Part shown: positions 57,233 to 64,000 of the stretch, in pieces
How positions within the stretch are numbered: position 1 is the stretch's first letter
How the letters are laid out: each line of letters begins with the position of its first letter
Assembly (NCBI RefSeq): GCF_900100605.1
Contig: NZ_FNCN01000011.1
Coordinates: 124,001-188,000, forward strand
Source of the DNA: Sinosporangium album
GTDB lineage: Bacteria > Actinomycetota > Actinomycetes > Streptosporangiales > Streptosporangiaceae
Direction: 5' to 3'
DNA: 64,000 nt
Program-made: the position numbers and the translations under genes
Notes under the pieces: generated by a model
The model's database searches: none
Seen by the model: only the letters and a program-made list of their open reading frames with translations
Told to the model about the DNA's origin: nothing

Positions 57233-58156
57233 ATGATTACTGACGGACTGGCGCGCAACGTCGTGGGCGTCTGGAAGGACGCGGGTGCCAGGTGGCTGGC
57301 GGAGCTTCCGTCGATCCTGGGAGAGCTGGCCCGCGACTGGGACCTCACGGTCGGCGCGCCGTTCGAGCTGTCGTACCACTATGTCACCTCGGTGACCTGC
57401 GGCGACGGGACGCCGGCCGTGCTCAAACTGGGTGTGCCGAGCGGCTCGTCCCTCGCGGAGGAGGCTCCCGGTCTGGCGGCGTTCGCGGGCCGGGGCGCGG
57501 TGCGGCTGCTGCGGGCGGACCTCGACCGCGGAGCGCTGCTGCTGGAACGTGTCACGCCCGGCTGGCGTGTCCGTGAGCTGGTGCCCGACCGGGACGGCGA
57601 GGCCACGTCGGCCGCGGTCGCCGTGATGCGGCGTCTGCACGTGCCTCCGCCGCCCGGCTGCGCCCTTCCCGACGCCCTGACCCAGGTGCGGGCGTTCGAC
57701 GACTATGCGGCCGTCCACGGGGACGCCGGGCCGCTCCCGCTCGACCTCGTCGTGCGCGCTGGCGGGTTGATGCGGGAGCTGTGCGCCTCGGCCACGGAAC
57801 GTGTCGTCCTGCACGGTGATCTCCACCACGACAACATCCTGCGCGCGACGCGCGAGCCGTGGCTGGCCATCGACCCCCACGGGCTGGTCGGCGACCCCTG
57901 CTACGAGGTCGGCTCCTGGATGTTCGACCCCGACCCGGAGGACCGGGACGAGGCGTTGACGGCTCTGGTCCCGTCGCGGGTCGAGCAGCTCGCGGACGAG
58001 CTGGCGATGCCCATCGACCGTGTCGTGGCGTGGGGGTTCGTCAAAGCGGTCATGTCTGACGTGTGGTCGGCCGAGGACTGGTCGCCCGGCGCGGACTGGT
58101 CCCCGATCAGCAGGGCCTTCGACGTCGCCCGCCTGCTGCTCCCTCGCCTGCCGTGA
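57233..58156 (+). CDS. Aminoglycoside/hydroxyurea phosphotransferase, APH(6) family
   Basis: A 307-aa kinase of the streptomycin 6-phosphotransferase / hydroxyurea-resistance family. The catalytic loop is VLHGDLHHDNIL (Asp as base, ~residues 197-208), followed by AIDPHGLVGDPCYEVGSW with the metal-binding Asp. It phosphorylates a hydroxyl of a small molecule. No streptomycin-type cluster is nearby, so it may be a housekeeping or intrinsic-resistance enzyme. ATG at 57233 was chosen because the family N-terminus starts here; the frame is open upstream without homology. Confidence 0.85.
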   Translation: MITDGLARNVVGVWKDAGARWLAELPSILGELARDWDLTVGAPFELSYHYVTSVTCGDGTPAVLKLGVPSGSSLAEEAPGLAAFAGRGAVRLLRADLDRGALLLERVTPGWRVRELVPDRDGEATSAAVAVMRRLHVPPPPGCALPDALTQVRAFDDYAAVHGDAGPLPLDLVVRAGGLMRELCASATERVVLHGDLHHDNILRATREPWLAIDPHGLVGDPCYEVGSWMFDPDPEDRDEALTALVPSRVEQLADELAMPIDRVVAWGFVKAVMSDVWSAEDWSPGADWSPISRAFDVARLLLPRLP

Positions 58157-58194
58157 CGCGCGTGACGCGGGCGACGCCGTACGGCAGAAGCGAA

Positions 58195-58228
58195 GAGGAC
58201 CAGGACGGCGCATTCCGTCCGGGTCCTC
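58195..58228. terminator. Hairpin between convergent genes
   Basis: GAGGACC-A-GGACGG / CCGTCC-G-GGTCCTC arms around a CGCATT loop, between the phosphotransferase and the small secreted protein. Confidence 0.7.
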
Positions 58229-58255
58229 CACCCGTCCACCCGGAGCGCTCCCGGC

Positions 58256-58681
58256 TCAGGCGCGCGGGTTGACCTGTACGGCGCTGCCCCGGCATGTGTC
58301 GTTGCCCCAGTCGTCGACGCACACGACCAGCTGCAGCTTCTTGAGGTGGCCGTCGGCGTCGGTGATGCGCAGGTTCTTCCACGTGAGCGTCGACCCGGAG
58401 TCCTGCCGGTTGTACCGGTAGGCGGTCTTCTTGGTCGAGCCCAGCGGGTGGTAGACGACGAAGTAGGCGTAGACGCTGTGGCCGTCGCGCTTCAGGTCGC
58501 TGACGGACACCCTGTCGACGCGGATCTCGTACTTGCTGGTGTACGTCACCTGCGCCGAGGCGGACGCGATTCCCGGGACCGCGGTGGAGAAGGCCGCCGC
58601 GTGGGCGTGGCCTCCGGTCAGTGACGTGATGAGGGCGGCGGTTCCCAGAACCAAGGCCGATCGGCGCAGCAGTGCTGTCAT
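58256..58681 (-). CDS. Small secreted protein of unknown function
   Basis: A 141-aa protein with a signal peptide (MTALLRRSALVLGTAALITSLTGGHAHAA, cleavage after AHA). The mature part of ~112 residues is β-rich, with two Cys near the C-terminus (VVCVDDWGNDTC) that could form a disulfide. No family is recognised. ATG at 58681 follows AAAGGGAA; upstream codons have no signal-peptide logic. It is monocistronic. Confidence 0.8.
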   Translation of the reverse strand: MTALLRRSALVLGTAALITSLTGGHAHAAAFSTAVPGIASASAQVTYTSKYEIRVDRVSVSDLKRDGHSVYAYFVVYHPLGSTKKTAYRYNRQDSGSTLTWKNLRITDADGHLKKLQLVVCVDDWGNDTCRGSAVQVNPRA

Positions 58682-59106
58682 TTGCTTCCCTTTCTCTTCT
58701 TGGCGGCAGATGTGTGTTTTTGACCTATCGGGCATGTCTCGGGGGCCCTTCGAGACATGCGGTATCCGCAGGTGAAACGCTAAGAGGAGACTTCTGGTGG
58801 AAATATCAAACATGCTGGAGTGCCGATTCCTGTCGGCGCTCGTGAGATGCTGTCTTGTCCACGAGCAATGCCGCAGGAAGTAATAAACAGACCATTAATT
58901 AATCAATGCACTAAAGGGTGGCTGTGAAGGGTGAACGCCGGGGCAGGGAAGATTCTCTTGATCCCGACCCTGGCATTTTCGATCGTGTCGCAGGCCAGGC
59001 CGCGCAGTACGGGCTGGCGCACCAACTGCGCAGCATCGAGGGCATACAACGGACCAGCCAGGGGGAGATATGCCTCCCCTTGCCGCGGCGACCAGGGAGT
59101 AGCCGA
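58682..59106. other. Divergent promoter region, AT-rich segment
   Basis: About 425 bp between the secreted protein and the YdcF gene. The segment 58860-58925 is unusually AT-rich (ATTAATTAATC) and probably holds promoters. The YdcF frame remains open from GTG at 58918, but without similarity to the family. Confidence 0.5.
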
Positions 59107-59775
59107 GTGAGTGTCGAGCAGCAGGTCATCACCGACGAGCAGTGGCGTCATGCCCGTACGATCTGGGACTACCACCAGATGCACCACGACCTGCGCCGGT
59201 GTGATGCGGCCATCGGCATGGGCAGCCACGATCTGGGGGTCGCGCGTACGGCGGCCGAGTTGTACCACGCCGGGTGGTTCCCACGGGTCGTCTTCTCCGG
59301 TGCCACCAGCCCCACCACCGCGGCTCGCTTCCCCCGGGGCGAGGCCGTCCACTACCGCGAGCACGCGCTTGAGCTGGGCGTGCCCGACGAGGCGATCATG
59401 CTGGAACCGGACGCTGCCAACACCGGACAGAACATCGCGCTGTCCCGCGAGGTGCTGGTCGGCTCGGGCGTCCAGCCCGGTTCGGTGCTCCTGATCTCCA
59501 AGCCGTACATGGAGCGCCGGGCCTACGCCACGGCGCGCAAGGTGTGGCCGGAGGTGGAGGTGGTGTGCGCCTCCGAGCCGCTTGAGCTGGATGCCTATGC
59601 CGGGTCGATCGGCGATCCGAAGCTGGTCGTCGACATGCTCGTCGGCGACCTCCAACGAGTGATCGAGTACCCGAGGCTCGGCTACGCCGTCGAGCAGCCC
59701 GTCCCCGGAAGGGTCCATGACGCCTACCAGGCTCTTCTCCGCGCCGGATTCGACAGCAGGCTCCTTGCACCCTGA
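59107..59775 (+). CDS. YdcF family protein (DUF218)
   Basis: A 222-aa protein with the YdcF/DUF218 core: AAIGMGSHDLGVARTAAELY (~residues 34-53), VVFSGA, and NTGQNIALSREVL. E. coli YdcF binds SAM, but the role of the family is unsettled. GTG at 59107 was chosen because GGGAG lies 8 nt upstream and the conserved domain starts soon after; the longest frame begins at 58918. No signal peptide. Confidence 0.85.
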   Translation: MSVEQQVITDEQWRHARTIWDYHQMHHDLRRCDAAIGMGSHDLGVARTAAELYHAGWFPRVVFSGATSPTTAARFPRGEAVHYREHALELGVPDEAIMLEPDAANTGQNIALSREVLVGSGVQPGSVLLISKPYMERRAYATARKVWPEVEVVCASEPLELDAYAGSIGDPKLVVDMLVGDLQRVIEYPRLGYAVEQPVPGRVHDAYQALLRAGFDSRLLAP

Positions 59776-59801
59776 CCCGTCAACGATCTCGAATGGATCC
59801 T

Positions 59802-59990
59802 TCACTTGCCGGATCGTGCGATGGCGATCGCGAGGATGATGACGACCGTCAGGAGCACGAGCGGTCCGATCAGGGCGGCGGCGTGGCCGTAGTGCGGGAG
59901 GTGTACGGCGACGGCGCCCAATCCCGTGGCGGCGATCGGGGCGGGGAGGAGCGGCGGGGGCGACCCCCTGCGCGTCGTGAGATCGTTCAT
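59802..59990 (-). CDS. Small membrane protein of unknown function
   Basis: 62 aa with two hydrophobic segments (~17-33 and ~38-58) and a positively charged end. AGGAGG lies ~8 nt before the ATG at 59990. It is 67 bp downstream of the Mg/Nramp-type transporter gene on the same strand, so it may share its mRNA. No family is recognised. Confidence 0.6.
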   Translation of the reverse strand: MNDLTTRRGSPPPLLPAPIAATGLGAVAVHLPHYGHAAALIGPLVLLTVVIILAIAIARSGK

Positions 59991-60057
59991 CGTCGCGAAC
60001 CTCCTGTCCTTCCGAGGAGGACCCACAGCATCAGCGTAAGACCGGTGCGGGCATGGT

Positions 60058-61668
60058 TCAGCGGCCGGCCGCCATCTGGGCGATCTTGACGATGACCAGG
60101 ACCGTGGCGGCGGCCAGGTAGAGGCGCAGGACGGTCATGCCCACGCGGTGCGCGGTGGACAGGGTGGGTTTGCCGAGTTCGTCCAGGGGTGGCATGCGCC
60201 AGTGCTCTCTGCCGTCGCGGTCTGGGGGAGTGCCATGGGACCGGCGGCGTGTGAGCGCGTAGGCGGCGGCGATCGCCCCGGCGCCACCGCACCCCGCCAT
60301 GATCATGAGGATCTCGCTCTGCGTGACGCCGGGGAACAGTACGGAAACGGTGAGGACGAGCGACAGGGTGACCAGGGTGCCGACCACGAGCGAGGTGAAC
60401 AGGTTGGTCGCCCGCCCGTTGACCCAGGGCCCCAGGATCTCCCTGTCGTTGCAGAGCAGCAGGAGGAACATCGACGCGCTGGGGAGGAGCACCCCGGCCA
60501 GCGCCTGCACGCCTTCGGTCACCAGGCCCAGGGGTGAGTCCGGCACGAGCACGACCGCCGCGGAGGCGCCGACGAGTCCGGCGTATATGGCGTAGAAGCC
60601 TTTGGCCTGCCTGATCCCCCGGTGGAGGGAGTGGTCGAGGCTGAGGAGGTCGCCGACGGCGTAGGCGGTGGACAGGCTGACGGCAAAGGTGCCGATCACG
60701 CAGGCGTCCAGCAGTACCACCGCGAACAGCTCGCCGGCAGCGGGTCCCGCGTAGGCCGCCAGGCCGTGGGCGATGCCCGCGGAGTCGGTGAAGTGGCCGG
60801 CCGCCGGGGTGCCGCCGAAGGCGGCGGCGCTGAACCCGATGACGGCAGCGGCGCCGACGGCCACTATGGCGATGCCGATCCACAGGTCGGCCTTTTCGTA
60901 GGTGATGTAGCGGGAGGTGATGCGCTTGTCCACGAGATAGGACTGCTGGAAGAAGAGCTGCCAGGGGGCGACGGTGGTGCCGACGATGCCGATGACGAGC
61001 AGCAGGAGCGCGCCCATGCCGCCGGGACCGGCGGGGAGCGAGGGGGCGACGAGGCCGTGGGCCATCTGGGAGGCCGGTGGATGCGCCAGGATGTACACCG
61101 GCACGAGCAGCAGCGACGCGCCGCACAGGGCGACGGCGACCCGCTCGAAGCGGCGGAACGAACCAGTGGAGGCCGCCGCCATCACGACCAGTCCGGCGAG
61201 GACCACGGACACGATCTTCGGGAGTCCCAGGTACGCGGCGGCCAGGGTGATGCCGATGAACTCGGTGACCAAGGTCAGCGCGTTGAGGACCAGCAGGTCG
61301 ATCACGCTGAAGGCCCCCCAGAACCTGCCGAAGCGCTCCAGGATGAGGCGGGCGTGGCCGACGCCGGTGACCGCCCCCAGGCGCAGCGCCATCTCCTGGT
61401 TCACGTACAGCACAGGAACCAGCAGCAGGAGGATCCACAGCAGGGTCGTGCCGTAGTTCTGGCCGGCCTGGCCGTACACCGCGAAGGCGCCGGCGTCGTT
61501 GTCGCCGACCATCACGATCAGACCGGGGCCGATGATCGCCAGCAGGATCTTGAGCTTGGCCGGCATTCCGCCCCGTGAGACCTGCCCATGCCGGATCGTG
61601 CCCAGGGCGCCCTGGATGTCCTGGGTGCTCGGGTGGTGGGGTCGCGTACCGAGACGGGCGGAGGTCAT
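60058..61668 (-). CDS. Nramp-related divalent-metal (probably Mg2+) transporter
   Basis: A 536-aa inner-membrane protein with about 11-12 segments of the Nramp fold. The canonical TM1 DPGN is replaced by GDNDAG. The TM6 MPH motif reads VAPW, so the manganese/iron-binding Met is Ala. That change marks the Nramp-related magnesium transporters. The upstream M-box riboswitch independently predicts Mg control. ATG at 61668 has AAGGGGG 6 nt upstream. A C-terminal hydrophilic stretch (~475-505) precedes a last membrane helix. Al or Mn transport is a less likely alternative. Confidence 0.88.
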   Translation of the reverse strand: MTSARLGTRPHHPSTQDIQGALGTIRHGQVSRGGMPAKLKILLAIIGPGLIVMVGDNDAGAFAVYGQAGQNYGTTLLWILLLLVPVLYVNQEMALRLGAVTGVGHARLILERFGRFWGAFSVIDLLVLNALTLVTEFIGITLAAAYLGLPKIVSVVLAGLVVMAAASTGSFRRFERVAVALCGASLLLVPVYILAHPPASQMAHGLVAPSLPAGPGGMGALLLLVIGIVGTTVAPWQLFFQQSYLVDKRITSRYITYEKADLWIGIAIVAVGAAAVIGFSAAAFGGTPAAGHFTDSAGIAHGLAAYAGPAAGELFAVVLLDACVIGTFAVSLSTAYAVGDLLSLDHSLHRGIRQAKGFYAIYAGLVGASAAVVLVPDSPLGLVTEGVQALAGVLLPSASMFLLLLCNDREILGPWVNGRATNLFTSLVVGTLVTLSLVLTVSVLFPGVTQSEILMIMAGCGGAGAIAAAYALTRRRSHGTPPDRDGREHWRMPPLDELGKPTLSTAHRVGMTVLRLYLAAATVLVIVKIAQMAAGR

Positions 61669-61752
61669 GCCGAACCCCCTTCTGCTGGAGCGGGGTGCCG
61701 CGGGCGCACGCGCATTCGCCACCGCAAGAGGGAGGGGGAGGCGGGAGAGCGG

Positions 61753-61824
61753 TTACCGCGCGCCGAAGGTGGACGGGGACACCGGAGATATCAGCTGTTT
61801 TCGGCTCGAACTGCCGGCAGACAT
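61753..61824 (-). CDS. 23-aa leader ORF between M-box and transporter
   Basis: ATG at 61824 is preceded by GGAGGTGAGGAC, the best ribosome site in this region. The peptide reads MSAGSSSRKQLISPVSPSTFGAR and ends in TAA, 84 nt before the transporter start. Its position downstream of the riboswitch suggests a regulatory leader peptide. Confidence 0.45.
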   Translation of the reverse strand: MSAGSSSRKQLISPVSPSTFGAR

Positions 61825-61908
61825 GTCCTCACCTCCGTCCGGCCAGGCACCACGACGCGGTGGCGCTGGATCACGACGGGGGGCCGCCCGACGGGCGATG
61901 CACCCCAT

Positions 61909-62078
61909 CTCGTAAGAGCTTCGACACTGCCCGGCGTATGCCCGCCACCGCCTGAACCGCGGGACGGGAAGCCGCTTGGCCTCACCCCTTAAGCCGGGGA
62001 GAGGTGTCCTGATCCTGGGCGTCTCTCGACGTCGTGGGGTCAGCGGCCTGTATCCGAACAGACGCCTCACCTAACGAG
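61909..62078 (-). ncRNA. M-box (ykoK leader) magnesium riboswitch
   Basis: The minus strand reads CTCGTTAGGTGAGGC (from 62078), ACGTCGAGAGACGCC (~62033-62018) and CCGGCTTAAGG (~61997-61987). All are in the order and spacing of the M-box aptamer. CTCGT (62078-62074) pairs with ACGAG (61913-61909) to close P1. M-boxes sense Mg2+ and shut off Mg transporter genes. It lies ~240 nt upstream of the Nramp-related gene on the same strand. No clear terminator stem was found after it, so control could be at translation or by Rho. Confidence 0.9.
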
Positions 62079-62145
62079 GTCCACCCCCCAGTCTAGGCCG
62101 GTGCCGACAGATCCGCCGCTGGGGTCTGATGGCCGAATATGGTGT

Positions 62146-62160
62146 CGATAATGGTTTTCA
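62146..62160. promoter_or_regulatory. Possible Zur-like box
   Basis: CGATAATGGTTTTCA matches the actinobacterial Zur consensus TGAAAATGATTTTCA at 12 of 15 positions. It lies between the M-box and the MFS gene. A perfect palindrome CACTATAGTG (62159-62168) overlaps its end and could be a separate operator. Confidence 0.3.
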
Positions 62161-62293
62161 CTATAGTGCTGTCTGCTTCAATGTCCATGGCAACATCTGC
62201 TGCAGCATCTGCTTCGACGTATGCGCGGAGCCGACGGGTTGAGCACGAGTCGAGCCCGAGGACAACCCGAAGAGCCCGAGAACAAGGACCTCA

Positions 62294-63661
62294 GTGACGA
62301 CCTCCCCCGTGCCCCCCGTGCCCCCCGTGCCTCCCGTGCCCCCCGCGTCTGGGTCTCCCACGCCCGGGTCTCCCGCGCCCGGGTCTCCCGCGCCCGCGCG
62401 CTCGATTCTGCGCGAACCGGCGTTCCTCCGCCTCTGGGCGGGCACGACCGCCTCCGGGCTGGCGACCTGGGGACTACCGTTCATCCTCGGCCTGGCGGTG
62501 CTGGAGCGCACGATGACCCCGGTGGCCCTCGGCGTGGTGCTGGCCGCGCGCACGGCGGGTTTTCTCCTCGCCGTCCCCGTCGGGGGAGTGCTCGCGGATC
62601 GGTATTCCCGGCGGAGCGTCGTCCTTTACGCCGGCCTGCTCGCCGCGGTCGCCACTCCCGCCCTCGCCGCGGGGATGGGGTGGTCCACGTTGCTGATGTC
62701 GGTGGCGGCGGTGGCGGTCGGAGCGGGGCAGGGCGCCTGCCGGCCCGCGTTTCAGGCTCTCATCGCCGAGGTCGTCGACGCCGACCGGCGCCAGCAGGCC
62801 AACGCGGCGATGACTCTCGCCGTACGGGTCACCACGCTCACGGCGCCCGGCCTGACCGCGCTGCTGGCCGTACTGGTCGATGTCGGGGTGCTCATCCTGG
62901 TCACGGGCGTGCTCTGGCTCGTCGCGGCGCTGGCTCCGCCGACCGGTCGTGCCTCGGTCGGCGAGGCCGGAGGTCGTGACGCCCCCGATGCCCCCGATGC
63001 CACCGACGCCCCCCAATCGTCCGCCGCGGCCCGGGTCCCTTTCCACACCCAGTTCCTCGACGGGGTGCGGGAGGCGCGGCGGCACCCCTGGTTCCTCGCC
63101 GGGCTGGCCGCCTTGACCGCCGTCATCGCGACCGGATACTCGGCCACGGGGGTCGCGCTGCCTCTGCTCAGCCGGGACCGGTACGGCACGGAGGCCGTGC
63201 TGGCCGCGGCCATGACGGCCTACACGGTCGGCGCTCTCGCCGGCGCGGTGATCATCGCGCGGTGGCGGCCGAGGTCGCAGGGCTGGGCCGCGCTGGCGGG
63301 CCTGGCGCTGTACGGTTTCGCCCCGCTCAGCATGGTCCTCCACGTGCACCCGGCGCTGGTCGTGGCCGCCTATGTCCTCGCCGGGGTGGGCATCGAGCTG
63401 TTCAACGTGCCCTGGCTGACGGCCACCCAGCGCGAGGTGGAGCCGAGCCTGCTGGCCCGGGTCTCCTCCCTCGACTTCCTGCTGTCGTACGGCCTGGCAC
63501 CGGTCGGTCTGGCGCTCATGGCCCCGGCGATCGACGCGTTCGGGGCTCAGGCCGTACTTCTGGCCTGCGCGGTGGTCTGCTTCGCCGCGCCGGCCTTGGC
63601 CGCGCTGTCGCCCAGTGCCCGGCACTTCGCCCGCCGCCCGGGCGCGGACGGCGGCGGGTGA
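62294..63661 (+). CDS. MFS transporter
   Basis: A 455-aa membrane protein with 10-12 segments; loop 2-3 motif [13 protein letters not shown]. It resembles drug/siderophore-type exporters of the EntS/MFS_3 group. The N-terminal 35 residues are a Pro-rich repeat (PVPPVPPVPP; SPAPG) from CCCCCCGTG-type DNA repeats. GTG at 62294 is the frame's first start; a later start after the repeat is possible. It converges on a binding-protein gene. Confidence 0.85.
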   Translation: MTTSPVPPVPPVPPVPPASGSPTPGSPAPGSPAPARSILREPAFLRLWAGTTASGLATWGLPFILGLAVLERTMTPVALGVVLAARTAGFLLAVPVGGVLADRYSRRSVVLYAGLLAAVATPALAAGMGWSTLLMSVAAVAVGAGQGACRPAFQALIAEVVDADRRQQANAAMTLAVRVTTLTAPGLTALLAVLVDVGVLILVTGVLWLVAALAPPTGRASVGEAGGRDAPDAPDATDAPQSSAAARVPFHTQFLDGVREARRHPWFLAGLAALTAVIATGYSATGVALPLLSRDRYGTEAVLAAAMTAYTVGALAGAVIIARWRPRSQGWAALAGLALYGFAPLSMVLHVHPALVVAAYVLAGVGIELFNVPWLTATQREVEPSLLARVSSLDFLLSYGLAPVGLALMAPAIDAFGAQAVLLACAVVCFAAPALAALSPSARHFARRPGADGGG

Positions 63662-63710
63662 GCCGGTGGGCGGGTGAGCGGGTGAGCTCGGGTGAGCAGG
63701 TGGGCGGGCG

Positions 63711-64000
63711 TCAGCGGTCCAGGTCGCGGAGGTATTCGGCGAAGCCCTCAAGGCCGTCGATGGTGCGCGGCCCGCTGATGCCTTCGTTGTAGTTGAGGAT
63801 GTGGAAGTTGCCCTTGACCACGGCGGGCAGTCTGCTCGTGGTGGGGAAGGTCTTCAGGAACTCGATCTTCTCCTTGGCGGGCTTGTCGCCGTAGTCGAGG
63901 ATCACGATCACCTCGGGCTTGGCCTTGACGACCGCCTCCCACGTGACCTTGGTCCAGCGGGCGTCGAGGTCGTGGAAGATGTTCCGGCCGCCCGCGAGGC
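63711..64000 (-). CDS. FecB/BtuF-type ABC substrate-binding protein, C-terminal part (partial)
   Basis: The last ~95 codons of a periplasmic-binding-like protein; the start lies beyond the right edge. The end reads LAGGRNIFHDLDARWTKV, then WEAVVKAKPEVIVILDYG, FLKTFP and PRTIDGLEGFAEYL. This is typical of class III binding proteins for siderophores, cobalamin or coenzyme F420-0. The spacing of VILDYG and FLKTFP is suggestive of the F420-0 group but not decisive. Confidence 0.85.
   Translation of the reverse strand, partial: LAGGRNIFHDLDARWTKVTWEAVVKAKPEVIVILDYGDKPAKEKIEFLKTFPTTSRLPAVVKGNFHILNYNEGISGPRTIDGLEGFAEYLRDLDR

Noticed and set aside
63711-64000. The partial binding protein as part of the siderophore locus
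   Set aside because: It lies 8 kb away beyond unrelated genes and no iron box is visible. Its ligand class is open.

Overview
The window is high-GC actinomycete DNA with strong G/C bias at third codon positions, frequent GTG/TTG starts, ATGA/GTGA gene overlaps, Tat and lipoprotein signals, and IdeR/DmdR-type iron boxes. The gene content (large NRPS siderophore locus, copper amine oxidase, an EF-hand protein of calerythrin type, an APH(6)-type kinase) suits a filamentous genus such as those of the Streptosporangiales. That placement is an inference; no rRNA or tRNA gene was seen.

1-14.0 kb, amine/amide metabolism. On the minus strand: an amidase (cut by the window edge) preceded by a 42-codon ORF, an APC permease, an SDR dehydrogenase and a KstD-like FAD dehydrogenase. 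A divergent LysR regulator follows. A second minus-strand operon holds a class II HDAC-like deacylase, two permeases, an ATPase and a substrate-binding lipoprotein. A copper amine oxidase and a His-rich membrane protein follow. A 15-bp dyad (ATAA[GC][CG]-N3-[GC][GC]TTAT) occurs upstream of the SDR, at the LysR start and upstream of the amine oxidase, so these genes may form one LysR regulon.

14.0-18.6 kb. A compact ACP / fatty acyl-AMP ligase / thioester-reductase operon lies divergent to a four-EF-hand protein. Next comes a B3/B4-domain protein.

18.6-55.3 kb, siderophore locus. Four iron boxes control (i) a lipoprotein plus two FecCD permeases with no ATPase gene, (ii) a Tat-exported multicopper oxidase, (iii) three NRPS genes plus an EntS-like exporter, and (iv) MbtH, a two-gene ABC exporter, a siderophore-interacting flavoprotein and a methyltransferase. 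The NRPS line reads C-A-T-E / C-A-T / C-A-T-C-A-T-C-A-T-C-C-A-T-TE. Signature residues read by eye suggest D-Asn, Ser, unknown, Gly, unknown, then an N5-hydroxyornithine-like residue. No ornithine monooxygenase, formyl/acetyltransferase or catechol genes are in the window.

55.3-64 kb. DUF2797 protein, a remnant of a secreted protein, an APH(6)/hydroxyurea-type phosphotransferase, a small secreted protein, a YdcF protein and a small membrane protein. Then an Nramp-related transporter with Mg-type binding residues behind a full M-box riboswitch and a 23-codon leader ORF. The window ends with an MFS transporter and the C-terminal end of a FecB/BtuF-type binding protein. In-frame and intergenic tandem repeats of 8-15 bp are unusually common throughout.
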